Both the position numbers and the translations under genes were made by a program. DNA of 64,000 nucleotides from Strigops habroptila (Eukaryota; Chordata; Aves; Psittaciformes; Psittacidae): contig NC_044277.2 in the NCBI RefSeq assembly GCF_004027225.2, positions 37,187,812 through 37,251,811 on the forward strand, in the 5' to 3' direction. The notes under the pieces are model-generated. The model saw nothing but the letters and a program-made list of their open reading frames with translations, had not been told where the DNA came from and ran no database searches. Position 1 is the stretch's first letter; every line of letters starts with the position of its first letter. Shown one piece after another: positions 1 through 13,640 of this stretch.

Positions 1-1983
1 ATATGATGCTGAAGTGAATTCATGTGAGAGCTGAAACAACATCTTCAGAGCTAACAAGATCGAGTTGTGATGAATTTCAAAAGCAGCTGCTAATTTAGCA
101 GAATACAGGTTGAGAAAAGTCTGAGAGAGAATTTTGAGAATTGATCCTAGTACATAACCTACAGTTCTCTGTACCTATTTGTCTTGCGTGAGCCTCAGTA
201 AGGAAATGCGAAGCTAGGCAGGAAATGGGAGATAGGAGTGATGACCTCATACCTTCTTCTTGCTGTGATGGAAGAGAAGTTGCAGAAATAACATGAATGT
301 CCAAGATGGGTGGAAGATGGTTGCTGACTGACATAGAGGTAATTAGAGAAGAGGTCAAGTGAGAATGTCAAGTATTGCTGATAAAGAAAAAGATTCAGGG
401 AAAATGGGTGGCTAAGTATCATGTTATATAATAGTTTACTATGCTGTCATGAGTTGTTCATGTGCTTTTAGTTGGTAAAAATAGTAGGAATATGAGTACA
501 TAAACTATTCCGTGTTTCATCTGGAGCTGCAGTATTGCTCTTTTTAAAAATACTGTATTTCTGATGCCACACATATGGACATGACCATTTTATGTATTGT
601 GTGGTATATGGAAAAAAAACCCAACAAGCCAGCGTTTTAGCAAGTACTGAAATATGCTTTCATTAGTATACAATTATAGTAGTAATATGCCTTCTTCAGG
701 TTATCCCGTAGTGTGTAACTGACTCTATAGATCTTTTTGTCATTTCTTTCAATTTAATTGACAATCTGGATTTATGATGTAATTGAAGAGGTGAATGACT
801 TCCAATGTGGCCATATTTATTTAATTTGCCATACCATAATCAAGTTAATACTCATTCTGCCTTGTGCTGAATATAAAAATCATTCGTACTATCTGCACGT
901 TCTGTAGTAGTTGTCAGCTTGTAGTAAAGGGTGAAATTAGAATGCGATATAGTTTGATTTCATGTGTGCATATAACTCAGTTTCTCCAGGAAAAAAGCAA
1001 AGGTTTTCAACATTTTTATGTGGTGTATTCACAATATAATGCTTCTGAGTAGTCGGTTTAAAAAAACTGTGAAGATTGAATATTCTGACAAGCTGGTTTT
1101 AATTGACTTAGAAATGAAATAAAATATTTTTCTAGATATAAATGTACCTCGGAATTAAAAAGTATATGTTAGAGAGGAAAACAACTAATTGAAAAGCCAA
1201 CTAGTCTCTCGTTTTAGTATTTTCTCTTAAGCTTATTGGGAGGAAATATTGGAAGCTTATTGGGATGAAACTGGAAACAGAATAATAATGTTAGAATTGT
1301 GTGGCAAGATGCTTTAAATGTTATAGAGTAGGGCAGGATCAAAAAGTGTTGAGAGAGGAGAAAAAGGAGAAAACAAGCGTGTCTATATACCACCTTCACA
1401 ATATAAGCATACGTGATTTTGGTACAGAGTGTAGTCTACCTTTTGCTACAGACTGTCTTGTGCTTAGTTAATATTTACCTGTGCATTCAGTTATTTACAA
1501 AATGCATGAGTTAAATTATTTTGGAAGTTGAAGCAATACCAAAGCTTCCAAGATCCCAAGTCACTTCTGAAAATGAGGCCTGGGTTCCCAGTTGATTTTA
1601 ATGTTTTGTACATTTTAATCATATATATAGTAAACTAGTGTTCCCAAGAGTTTTTAATTATTGAACAGGGTTTTTTTCTTGCAAAATAGCTTGAATTGTA
1701 AATGTGTATCACCAAAATCTACCAAATATCTAAGAGGAAAAGTTTGTGAAATCTTTTGTGACAGAAGCAATAAGGTAATACTTTAAGTATCTGCAAATAA
1801 AGACCTTTTATGTAACTATATAGTTCAGACAATAATCTATGATTACTTCAAAAAATAAAAATAAAACAAAAAAGTACTGTTGGCCCAATGATATTTTGAG
1901 TGTAAGCTGAATTTTCTTGTATCTCTTATCGTAAATAGTTAACATAAATTTATTTCAATGAAGTTATATTTTTAATATTCTAG
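1..1983 (+). other. ASPH intron (5' end outside window)
   Basis: AT-rich intronic sequence leading to the acceptor of the 42-base exon at 1984. I see no exon, RNA gene or recognisable transposon here. The short open frames lack splice context and resemblance to any family. Confidence 0.6.
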
Positions 1984-2025
1984 GGAAAAGTGAAAAAGAG
2001 ACTGAACAAGACAAAACAGAAAAAG
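1984..2025 (+). CDS. ASPH: ASPH short Lys/Glu-rich linker exon (42 nt)
   Basis: A 42-base exon lies between an AG acceptor (1982-1983) and a consensus GTAAGT donor (2026). Two bases complete an incoming codon, then come K-S-E-K-E-T-E-Q-D-K-T-E-K, then one base (g) that joins the CT at 13641 to give Ala and run into the K-K-K-K-K-P-K exon. The phase fits exactly, and the charged composition matches the lumenal linker that precedes the TPR region in ASPH, where human has a similar Glu/Lys stretch. The other two frames give either an immediate TGA or a purely basic peptide that does not connect. The polypyrimidine tract is weak. The exon could be alternatively spliced, since this part of ASPH is known for exon variation. 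I infer it from phase and composition, not from a strong residue match. Confidence 0.75.
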
Positions 2026-5000
2026 GTAAGTCTGAAACTAACATTCTGTTCTGAAATTCAAAAGCATGCTTTCTGGGAGGATTGATTGAAATCAGATTAA
2101 ATAGTAGTGAAGCTTTGTTCCTGGACAACTTCCGTTCGTAAACTGGAGTTGAATAAACATCCAAAGTCTGTTTGCTTTTGCAACTAAATACCACACAATC
2201 ATTTCCAAAGCTGACATCAAGATATTCCCCTCTTACGTGGTCACAGGCTGCTGTTAAAAGCTTCTACTCTTTCAGGAGTAAAACGTTCAGTGTTGTACTC
2301 CTAGTTTAGGGCTCAGGAGGTCACCAAGCTCCTCCTGCGTCTATGGGTGAGAGGCAACCTGGGCTGCCCAGCCAAAAATGCTGGATTCAGCACTGTCTGC
2401 TGTGCTAAGCCTGGGGAGACAGGTGGCACTAAAACCAGTTCTTGTCAACTACATGTTTACCCAGAAAGGGTTTCTGTCTGGCTTAGTTTAGGTAGCAACA
2501 TGCGGAGACAGGTTTGGTGGAAAAGTGAGGTTTTGCTAAGAGTGTTTGTGAATTTGTTCTCCCTGCAATGACATTGGTGCTGGCACTGTGCCAGCATGGA
2601 TACTGCATGGAGCTTACACAATCTCCTTCATTGGGATCAGAGTTTGTATCTGATTTTGGCTTATATTGGCATATATTGAATATTCATTTATATTGGTGAA
2701 TTGATATGATAACTGGAACAGTCATTTGTTTGCAATGAATTTTTTTGAATGATATTTTTTCATACACTGAACATCAGCATAGGTAGTTACAATAATAATT
2801 TTCACTTTTCAAAACTGAGAAAACATGAAAGTGAAAATGAATGCCGTTAGGTTGGAGCACACAGTTGTGTTGCATCAGCGACAAAGGTATACATAAGCCA
2901 GGCTTAGGATGATGTCATTCCACAATTAACCCTGCATCATTCTGATACCAGGGTCAACATTCACCTCGGTTTACTATAGGTCTTTACTTTTGCATGGGAT
3001 ATGTAGGATTCCACAGTGGTACCTATAACCTGTGGAGGCTAAGTGCTGTTCTGGCTAAATGTAATTTTTTGCTGTAGGGGGAGATGAATTGTCCCCTGAA
3101 CTTCACTGAGAACCTTATCCAGAGCTCCACTGGCTATAGGAAGAGCTTACATGCTTCGCTCACCTCCAGCGTTATCACATCGAGTTAGATGGGCTGAGTT
3201 CCACCCTTGTAAGCTCTACGTTTAAGGGTATACATACTACCTATTGATATATATTTAATTGTACCCTGCATCAAATATGAGCTCTGGGCAGAATGACCAA
3301 TGTTGTACTTCATAGGAATGTAGTTCTCAAAGTCCAAAACTATCCTGAACTAAATGTATAGGACTTAAGAATATTAGCATGTATTTTTGTACAGAAAGTC
3401 AATGAAGAAATTGATTCTTGGTCTTGTCAAACAGTTGCTTGATTCTAACCTTTGAATGAAGCCAAAAGATTTCATGATGAAAGGGAGAGGTGAATGATGG
3501 AAACACGTGTCAAAAATAAAATTATCATTCCACAATTGTTTCTTACAATCAACATCTAACCAACCAACAGTAATTTCAGACAGAAAACCCTGTAGAATAC
3601 TTTTTACTGCAAAGGAAATTGTTCTGAAATAACTGCAGCTAAAGATTTATTATAGTCATTAGATTCCACAGCTTTATTAGTCCCTAAAATGCCTCAGTTT
3701 TTATTGTCTGATTGCTTCCCCAGATAAGTTGATTATAGAGGTTTTGCCTGTTCCACTGGTACAGTTTAGAAGAATCTTATAATTACTGTAGTGCTACTGG
3801 CTTTATATTGTTGAGATGCAGTTACTTGTTTTTATACCTTCTAAGTTATCATTTATAGAAGCCCATAAACCAAGTGGATCACTTACACTATCTGTATCTC
3901 ACCTAATGAGCTTCCCAAACAACAAGACAGTGACAGGAGGTTTTCATCATCATCAAATTCTCATTCGAGCACGCACTGAGAGGCAGCACAATTTCAAAAA
4001 CTAATTTGGGTAGCTATATGGGCCTAGTATGAGGAGAGAGGACAATTACCTGAGTAAATTTTGAATTATGGGTAAAAGTGTCTATATATGTTTTTCAGCC
4101 CATAACTGAAACTTTGAAACTTGGACTGGGAAGGTCGGAGTATTTGAAGGAGGAGGTGGGGGGAATTAGGAAAACAGATAGTCACAAAATTAGTTCGAAA
4201 AATTACAGAGACTGTGATCTTCTTTTATCTAATTTATCTAGTTATCTTTGTCTTCTAAGGCACCCATCCACAAGTTGCCAAGAGCATTATTACTGAATTT
4301 GTATTGCAGCAGGGATAGAAGGGTGTTTAGGAAACGAAGCCTGTGGCTTCCCTGGAAATGGCTTCCTTAGAGTTTGACAGTTTAAGGAAAACTGGCAGGA
4401 GGAGCCTTTGCTGGGAGTGGCTGTGAAACCACGTCACATGAGGAGGTTTTAATTTCAGATTAGGTTTTGAGATGGCACCCCGCACTTGTCTGTTTTTGTC
4501 AATGTGCGAGAGAAATAGAGACAGCATTATATGATTACAACCTCTACAGTTTAAAACTTAAATAAAACTTACCTGCTAGTCATAAGCACAGCTTACAGTC
4601 AGTGCAGCAGGATTGTTCCAGTGTAGTTTTCAATGCAAAAACTGGAGACCATGTGTCCTCGAGGTGGCTGTGAAGATTGTGGTTTATCTTGAATCTTTGT
4701 GCAAAGCCAGAGTCATAGCTGCTTTCTGTTTTGAATGCCAGTAGTAGCAGATGCAAGATAGATGAAGCCACTAGGAAAGCTCCCTTAACATGCTGTAATG
4801 ACAATAGGAATAAACAAAACTAATCACAAGAGCTAAAGCCCACTTATGAGGTGGTTTGTTAGAAAAGAAGCAGTGTCGTTCTGTCCTCATTTTCTCTCCC
4901 CACACCCTCAGAGACTGTGATGTTATTGTCAGAGGGCTTAGGAAAGGTAATAGTACTGAGAACAAAAGATAGTTGAAGAGGAGAAAAGGGCAGCAAGAAT

Positions 5001-5401
5001 GGGTGGAAAATGGCCTGAGCTAGTCCCAGTTGAGATTTTTTCCTGGCCACAGCTACACGTCAGCTAACCAGCCCACTGTGGTGTCCTCCTTCCTGACAAT
5101 GCTTATCGTGTCAGAATCAAACCACAGAATTGCAGAATATCTGCTCCCAACTTTTTACAAGGCACAAGAGTGAGAGGTGATTTGTGTTAAGTATGTGGAA
5201 GTGCATACTGGTCTTTTGAGATAAGCACTAATTGTTCTGAGATTTTTAATAGCAGTGTGATATTGTCTCCTGCTTACTTTGCTCAGGAACAAAAATGTAT
5301 ATGTATCCTTTAATCAGAGGTTCAGAGGTTGTCAGTAAAGACAGATCAATTCATGCTATGTGTTGTGTGAAAGGTACCCCATCCGTTAAATGATCTTTTC
5401 A

Positions 5402-5444
5402 GAAAAGAACTAATTGAAGTCTTCTAAAAGAACTAATTGAAGTG
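5402..5444. repeat. Short tandem duplication, about 23 bp unit
   Basis: Two adjacent near-identical copies of a unit containing AAAGAACTAATTGAAGT, separated only by a few bases. This is a small local duplication in the intron with no sign of function. Confidence 0.8.
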
Positions 5445-8400
5445 GAGACAGTATCTGAGACCCACTTAAAAATAGCTTGCTGTTAAAATGTCAAGTGCAT
5501 GGTGTAACTTTAGGACAAAAAGAAAGTGTGTTAATCATGAAAAAGAATTATGATGGTATTCACTATTTTTGTTCACATTGTTAATGAAGTTATTAATTCT
5601 TTTGAGATATCTAGCTGATGTCTGATCAGTCAAGTCAGCAGTGTTTGCTCTTTTAGGAGAATGAGGTTTTCCTTAGCCTCCCCTTCAGTAGAGGCTAGAG
5701 AGGGTTCCTTTAGTCCATTACAGAAGTATTCTTACTAGTTATTTCTGATATGATATTTCTACAAGTTACAGTATTTCTACCAGTTTGTTCTGTATCGTTT
5801 TGGACTTATGGTCAGATGTAATCAATTTTTTGCCATGTACCAGTCTTCACTGTTTGTTTTCCATATGTTTTTTTTCTCCTGGTACTTGATGTAATTGGTT
5901 TGAATGCACTTACCACATTAGCATAATTGGCTTGCTTGGCATTTTACACCAATTTCAAGCCTTGTGTTCTGCTCAGTTCTACAGGAACATACAGACATTT
6001 GATCATTTGAAGACATTTGTCGAGAAATTTTAGGAAAGTTTCATTCCTTGATTGTTATTTCCTTAAGTATCTTTTTATATATAAGTTTATATATAAGTTG
6101 TAAAGCATCACAAAATCATGTTTGCATTATAATTCTGTGAATAAAATCAACATAAAAGTTGCAAAGTTATTTGCCTGATGCTGTTTGTCTGGACAGTTAC
6201 TTAAAAAAGATCTGCTTCTGTAAAAGAAGATTTACAGAACTTTATTGTTAATGTTACTAGCCTTTTGTTTTTAGAGAAAAAGCTAATAATAGCACCAGTA
6301 ATTGATAGTGCTTTCTATCACAAGGCACTGTTTTTAATCACTTATAGCTTTTCTGAAATTAAATTTTGCACTGGGAAAACTCATTTTGAAAATGGCTTTC
6401 TAAAAATTGATTTTTTGAGAGGTTTCAAGGAAGAGATTCAGTAGCTTCACAAGATGTACTTTGCACTGGTTTATTTGATACTTTCTTTTTCCCCTCAGTG
6501 TTTAAAAAAAAAAGAAAAAAAAAAGTAAACCAAAAAGCTTTTCTTGTGAACTTAGGGTATGTTTTTACCTCCGCAAGAGCATGTAGTACTAACAGCTATA
6601 AAATACTATCTCGCACATGCTGGCAAATAATCAGTGGAGATGCATTTTGAGTTTGGCCTCTATATTTCATTATCCATCCCTGCCCCCAGTCCCTGTTTGC
6701 TGCTGTATCTCCATGTATCTCAAAGCAGATGGCATATTCTGATCTAGATTTTCAGACCTGAGGAGGATTTCCATTCCTTGCAGCTCTGAACTTTGTGAGA
6801 TCAGGTCCTGAAAGGAAGGAGTGAACCATTCCTGAGTCTTTCAGTGTTCACACTATTAGCTTCCAAACAGTCTGTGGGAGTAAGAGTTAGCATCTGACAA
6901 TAATGGCAGCGAGTGAGGAGAACAGCCTGGATGGGTCTTGGTTCCAGATCAAGACATGTGCATGTGGATGCATGTGCTGGTGTGGTGTCCAAACTTCATT
7001 ATATACAGTGGTTATCTGTACAGTCAGTGGAGCATTCAGCTAATCAACTAGTAGTTGTTTACTTTATGTTGAACTCACATTTAATGCTCCATGGGCTGTA
7101 ATGACTAGATTTCTAAAGATTACAGCAGTGTTTAGGTGTCTACATAGAGAAACCCAGATTTAGTTGCCTTAATTTTAAGCTGTCACAGCACCGGTGACAT
7201 TCTCAAGTGATGACTAAATGAATGACCTTTTAGCTAGAGAGCAAAGAGCTATGCCATCAGGTACTGCAGCTGAGCTGAGTAGTTATAGTGCTTCTTGCTC
7301 AGGATATGGTAATTTGCAGGTAATTAACACAGTGCTGCATCAAGTGTAGAAATAGGTGAAGTGTTTCTCGAAAAGGGATGCTTATGCTTGTCAGCAGCAT
7401 TTGGTATGGGGCACATGTAATTATGTGACAGCAAAGAGGCTTTGTCACTTGCGTTCATCTTTCCTTGAGTCACTCTCATGACTGCTTATAGCCCTAATCA
7501 TTTTCTAAAGTACACAGCAGAGACTGAGAGTAGCAGCATAATAGATGGTGAATAACAGGGATTTGGGGCAAAAAAGTTTAGGGGAAAAGGCCCTTGAAGA
7601 AGAACATTAGCAACATGTGTGGAAAAAGATGGCTATCTTAGAACTAGTTGGGGATAAATAGAGCTGGACTGAGGAACAAATTGTGAGCAAGTGTAGAAAT
7701 GAAAGAGAAGAAATGTGGTAGGGCTTGAGGAGGGAAAGGTTGAAGAAGAGGATGACAGGAGAAAGGAAAGAGAACAGAAGCTTAATGGATGAGTAGAAAC
7801 TGTAGAACATGAATGCATGATTGTTAGACAAATCAGAAAACCTGCAACTGATCCGTTTGGTTTTGAACTTCAATATTCTGTTGCTGGCATAAGGCTAGGA
7901 GGAGTCTTAGTCACAGTGATGACTGGCACAGTGAGCTTCTAGGGGAATTTCTTTAATTAACAAATGAGAGAATGGAAGTTCCCTGTGTAATTATAGTGTT
8001 AGCACTAAAGCACATTGAAGTATAGCAGTATATTACAGACATGGTAGAAAATAAGACTGGGTGGGACCCTAAGGCTTACTTTGCCTATTCTGTTGACCAA
8101 AGATCTTATCAACTGTGTGCGCGGTTCCTGGTAGATGCTTATACAACTTGGTCTTACAAATTCCCAGGAATTAGAATTCCACAACCACCCTCAGCAATCT
8201 GTTCTACTGTGCTTGCTCAGAGATATTAGTTCCTGATATTCAAGCCAAATTTTATGCTGTAGCAATTTTAAGCCTTTTATTCTTTGTCCTGAGTATGGTG
8301 ATAAAGAAAATAATTTACTGTTTTCATCTCTGTAGCTACTTTTTACAGAGTGGTATGTCCCTCTCTTCCAATAGCAAACTCTTTACTACTTTGTTCTTGC

Positions 8401-10353
8401 TTACTCAGATGTAAATGTTGCCCCCACCCCTGACAATTAAAGACAAAATGTTTTTAAACTGTTCTTCAAAAGTAAGTAAGTGAATTAATCACGTTTAATC
8501 ATCTGGTTGCTTTCCCTTATTTCTCATGTGATGCTCTTGTAGTCTGAAGAGTAACTAGCAGTGTATTCATTGTTTTTTCAAAAGGTATTTCTCTGTCCTT
8601 TGTAGAAAAAGACTGTCACTGCTTTTGGTGATGACAAGGTGCCTTTCAACATAAAAACATAAAATATGCTTTGTATTTTAGTTTTCATGTGCCAAAATAG
8701 GTATATAAAACAGGTATTTCATCATCTTTTATTGGATGATGTGGGAGGCTATTAACTTTACTGCACATTTAATACATTACCACTTCCAAAATATTATTCT
8801 TCTCAGGTTTATTTTGTTTTGGGTTGGTTTGTTTTTTTTTTTTCCTATACCTTAATACAGAAGGAAGGTATGAGATTGCTTGTCATCACTAATCATTGTT
8901 TATTCTCCAACAGAAAGAATTAGTATGGAGTTTCTTATAACACTTCTAGTTTGCTGCTGTAACAATGGAAACTGTTTTCTCTGAGGTAGTCTTCAGCAAT
9001 CATATGACAGCAATCCTAACTAGAAAGCCTATCCTTGCATCCAAAGCCTACATATTGAAGATCCTCAGTATTTATTACTCTTGCAAGACCATAGTATGAT
9101 ATATAAAAGAATTATTACCATTTTAATGCTCAACCAGATTTGGATTACAAATCACCCTAGCGATTGCATGATCATGCATTGCTTCAGCTACACGGTGAAA
9201 TCTGTAAGTCATTAAAGAAAAACTGCATGGTTTTTTCTTCTGAAAACAGATAAGTTCTTTGTAACATTGAATTTAATATATTGGGTCACATCTGCTAAAA
9301 GATTATTACACTGGAAGGAGGCAATGGATAATTTATTAAAATACCCCTGCAGGGAGATAGCAGGCTATCTGGTTAATATAGAGGAATGCTTGATGGTTAC
9401 ACTGAAAGCTCCCTGGTGAATCCTTTAACATAGGAGTAGAATGGGAGATGAAAATGATTGCTCGTTATATAATGTTTGCTGTGTTATATTGGTGCCTAGC
9501 AGCTGAATAATATTTATGTTAACAGCTCCTTTCCAGCTTTTCATATTGATCTCCTGCTGGTCTAGAGCTGATATATAATTGCACTGAAAATGGGAAGATA
9601 ATACATTTTTTTGTAATGGAGGGTGGCAAAAAGGTTCTTCCAACGCATCACTGAAATCAGATATGAGGGGAAAGATGTCATAGTTTTGTGCCACAGACTT
9701 GTAAGATTTTCATTCTCTTTTTCTTCTGAGCTGTTTCTGTCTCATCTCCTTGTAATGTCAGAGGAATTGTGGAAAGTGTTCCATAGGCAGTTTCTTGGTG
9801 GGTGGGAAAGCATCTTTCCTTTACCTCAAAGGAACCTCACTGGTGCTGTGATTACCGAGTTTGAGAAGGACCAGATGACCCTGTCTTTCCATGAATACTG
9901 GAAGTTAGAAAGCTGACAAATAGCTTTCCTATATTACTAAATACACAGTTTCTTAGATAAAGATTTTCATTCATGCCATAAAAACTGAAAATTGACATTT
10001 TAATTGTGGCTTACATCATTTCTTGTATGTACAGCCTCCTACTTGTAGAACAGGAACAAACCAAGTGTTTTGTGGTGATGTCCAGCTGGAAGCTCCCCAG
10101 ATCATGTATCCACAGGAACTGACATGCCTCAGTTTTCCTGGTAACAAGAAATGGCACTTTCAGAGTGCCAGCAGCTGTGAGCTCAACCAACCTAAAAGTC
10201 CTCAGGGACACTTGCTTTTATTGGCTCCCTGGGCTGATGCCTTTGTGTTCATCCACACCTACCATTGAGCAAGCCAGACCTTAGAAGGAGCAATGGTTTC
10301 TTGGGAAACTGAGCTGGCATATTTTTAGCAAAGGACAAAAAAAGAAAAGGGAT

Positions 10354-10368
10354 GGGGGGGGGGGGGGG
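10354..10368. repeat. Homopolymer run of 15 G
   Basis: An uninterrupted run of 15 guanines about 210 bases before the CR1 fragment. It is a likely unstable mononucleotide tract and could form quadruplex structure on the plus strand. Run length may be affected by sequencing error. Confidence 0.9.
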
Positions 10369-10579
10369 AAATAATAATCACAAAACCCAACAAACCTTTT
10401 GCGTGTTATGGATTTTTCTTTTCAGGCCCAGTGATGTTATGTCAGAAACTCCTAACCATACCTGTTAGTCATTGTGGACTCAAGGTCTGCGATGGAAAGA
10501 TACTTGCTGTAGTTATGAGAGCAGTTTCTAGGAGTTTTGCTGGATTCAAGGGGTATGAACACTTGGAACAGAGCCGGTG

Positions 10580-11492
10580 GAGTGCTCCATAGTCATTGTC
10601 AGTGACTTGGATGGAGGGATAGACTACCTCCTCAGCAAGCTTGCTGGTGGTACGAAACTGAGAGGAGTGGCTGATACCCCAGAGTGCTGTGCTGTTGTTC
10701 AGAAGGATCTAGACAGGCTGGAGAGATGGGCAGAGAGGAACCTTTTGAAATTCAACAAAGGCAAGTGCAGGGTCCTGCACCTGGGCAGGACAAACCCCAT
10801 GTACCAGTACAGGCTGGGAGCTGACCTGCTGGAAAGTAGCTCTGCAGAGAGGGACCTGGCAGTCCTGGTGGACAACAAGTTGTCTATGGGCCAGCAATGT
10901 GCCCTTGAGGCCAGGAAGGCCAGTGGTGTACTGGGCTGCATTAGGAAGAGATAGCCAGCAGGTCAAGGGAGATGAGGCCTCATCTGGAGTGCTGTGTCCA
11001 GTTCTGGGCTACCCAGTACAAGAGAGACATGATGTTCCTGGAGCAAGTCCAGTGAAGGGCTACTAGAACAGTGAAGGTTTTGGAGCATCTCTCCTATGAA
11101 GAAAGGCTGAGGGAGCTGGGCCTGTTCAGTCTAGAGAAGAGAAGGCTCGGGGAGTATCTGGTCGATGTGTTTAAGTATCTGAAGAGAGGGTGTCAAGATG
11201 ATGGGGCCAGACTCTTCTAGGTGGTGCCAAACAAAAGGACCAGAGACAACAGAGATAAACTAAACCACAGGAAGTTCCACCTGAACATGAGGAAGAAATT
11301 CTTTACTGTGGGGATGACTGAGCACTGGAATAGGTTGCCCAGAGAGGTTGTGGAGCCTCCTTCCTTGGAGATATTTAAGAGCTGTTTGGACACAATCCTG
11401 AGTAATGTGCTCTAGGTGTCCCTGCTTGAGCAGGGAGGTTGGACTAGGTGACCCCTGGTGGTCCCTTCCAACCTTAACCATTCGGTAATTCT
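10580..11492 (+). mobile_element. CR1 LINE fragment, 5'-truncated, sense
   Basis: About 0.9 kb of the 3' end of a CR1 non-LTR retrotransposon. The frame at 10577-10954 encodes the C-terminal part of the CR1 reverse transcriptase: D-L-D-G-G, then D-L-D-R-L-E-R-W-A, L-K-F-N-K-G-K-C and L-G-C-I-R-K. A later frame at 11221-11415 carries the usual end ([12 protein letters not shown]). It ends with the normal 3' segment in which a GCAGGGAGGTTGGACTAGGT block is followed by a decayed ATTCTRTGATTCT-like tail. The 5' truncation is typical of CR1. Stops and frameshifts between the two coding blocks show the copy is dead. Confidence 0.95.
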
Positions 11493-11661
11493 CATCATTA
11501 ACTGCATGAAAATGCAGTAAAAGACATCACTTTCCTATGAAATAGATAATATTAAAGTAAGACACAGCAAGACTGGAATCAGCCACAGATTGAAATGCAT
11601 TTCTACTATATTTTCTGTGGAGAATGAATAAAGGAAATTAAAACCTTCTACATTATTATAC

Positions 11662-11686
11662 AAAAAAAAAAAAAAAAAAAAAAAAA
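11662..11686. repeat. Poly-A tract
   Basis: A run of about 25 adenines followed by AGCAAAAGCAAAG. It lies about 170 bases beyond the CR1 end, so it is not the CR1 tail, since CR1 elements do not end in poly-A. It may be a simple repeat only. Confidence 0.85.
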
Positions 11687-13163
11687 GCAAAAGCAAAGAA
11701 ACCATCTCTTTGGTCAGTTCAGCTTCATGATAACTGAATTCCTGAAGTATTTAGGGAAGTAAAACCAATATATTAAATTGTGCTATTTGGTAGTTTATCT
11801 TGAAAAAGGAGTAAAGTCCTGTCAGGAGTTTTTTCCTTCTAAACTTCTTGGTAGCTAATGCCTTGGAAAATTACAGTAATTTCTGCTATAAGAAGGATCA
11901 ACAGGGATATAATAATCCTTATGCACTGCTTCTTTAGTAGCTTTCTTTTATAGATCTTAATACATTTTTATATTTAAAGCTTCATACAACCTTTGTGAAT
12001 AAGTAAATGGCATTTAGTAGGACAGCTTCAATCTTGCTTAAATTCTATTTACCCCCTGCCTCTGAAAAGCAATATCACCAATTTAACTCTGCATACCAAT
12101 GATGCAGAGTAGATTATAAAGGTAATGTAAAAACCTCTCTTCATGCAGAGCTATCCAAATTCGGTGTTGATAATGACAGTAAAGTCTTACATAGAAAGAA
12201 CCACAGGTAGTCAAGTTGATGGTGGGTTTTGTTTTGGGTTTTGGTTTTTTTCATCTCGTGCAGAAGCAGCTCAGACTCATGAGGTCATGAGATCCTCTAG
12301 TGCTTGGATGGGGTTAGCATTGGTTTAGCAGTAACTAAGGCATTGTTTTTTCTCTGAGGTTTAAAGTAGATGAAATGATTTGTCTACCTCAAGCTCTGTG
12401 TAGCATCAGAGTCTCAGAGAGAAAGGATCATTTAATGAATCATGAGCACAGCTTCCAGTACCATGTGGGTGGTTCTTATCATTCCTGAAGTATGCACCCA
12501 AGGACTGGGGAAGCAGAATAAAACATAGCTGGTTACAATACCTTGTTATCCAAAATACTTGCTTACAGCATTGCAGCAGTCTTGTGATGTGAAGCTGTAT
12601 GGTGAGTTCAACTTTACACATACCAGTTACAGCATTCCCTGTTTAAACTTCTACAAAGAAAATAATAATTTTACCTCTTTTCATGCTATTAATGACTTCC
12701 TGTCCATACAGGGGAAAAAACAGTAATGCATAATTTAAGCAACAATATGTGCTACTAATTACACATATACATAATTAGTAGTTACTTGTATCAGCCGATA
12801 TGTATTTTCCTTACTGATATCAGAAAAGGTTGGGTTTTTTTCTAATAAAGCCTAGTTTAGCTATAGCTAATGTGGAGAAAAGCACTTATGCACTGTCATA
12901 TCCTTCAGTAGTGTATTTGCATTTTTTTAACATCTAATATACTTAATGCAACCAAATAAACATTGTTTAAGAGTGAACTGCTATGAAGTAAATAGCTGTT
13001 TAAATTGACACAATTTACTTCAATTTGCTTCAAATACAATTTACTTTAAGGCTGGTTTGCTACATACTGCCACTGCTCTGCTACTGTGTGATAGCATGCT
13101 AAGCTGTGGAAACTTGATCACTTAAAGAGGTCTTGGTCAGGCATTTCAGCATTGAACACGTTT

Positions 13164-13234
13164 TTAGCAGGAATTTGGACTATGTGACTTTTTGAGTCCC
13201 TCCTACCCCAAGTAACTATGATTTCTACCAACTC
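13164..13234 (+). mobile_element. Decayed CR1 3' tail (probable)
   Basis: The sequence follows the CR1 3' pattern: AGCAGG, a GGACTATGTGACTTTTTGAGTCCCTCC-type segment broken by substitutions, then TATGATTTCT. It is much more diverged than the copy at 10.6-11.5 kb. The call rests on the order of short motifs. Confidence 0.5.
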
Positions 13235-13640
13235 TTTTAATTGCTTTAGGCAAAGAAGTAGATATATATAGGCACAACTTTAGAAATTACTAACATGTCC
13301 TGGTAATGATATTTTTCATAATATTATAATGTGGAAAAACAGCAGTTCTCTTTACTCTTCCATTTCAATTGTACTAATTGGAAAAAAAATATCCTTGAAT
13401 ATATGAGATGAAAAATGCTTTATCAAAAACTCAACTGCAAAGTTATTCAGTTGGAATGACTGAAGATTGCTTTTTCGTACAGGCATTTGTGACTGTAATA
13501 AGTAAATAATATCAACTGCTTTATTTGAAAATCACACACTTTACCAGCACAGTTCTAGTCACTAGTTAAGCGTTATTCCAAACAATTGCTGTGAAATATG
13601 AAAAAAGTAATGAACTGTGTGGTTTTTGAATCTCTTCTAG

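Larger units (their letters stand above)
2026..13640 (+). other. ASPH intron, 11.6 kb
   Basis: Large AT-rich intron. It holds a CR1 fragment at about 10.58-11.49 kb, a 15-base G run just before it, a poly-A tract near 11.66 kb, and a decayed CR1 3' tail near 13.2 kb. I see no further exon that keeps phase. Other open frames here (for example 8041-8229 and 9623-9916) have no family resemblance. Confidence 0.6.

Noticed and set aside
2577-2597. Short palindrome TGCTGGCACTGTGCCAGCA
   Set aside because: It is a 9-bp stem with a one-base centre. This is short enough to occur by chance, and it has no context.
10577-10954. Frame of 125 codons that looks like a conserved protein
   Set aside because: It is the C-terminal reverse transcriptase part of a dead CR1 element, not a host gene.
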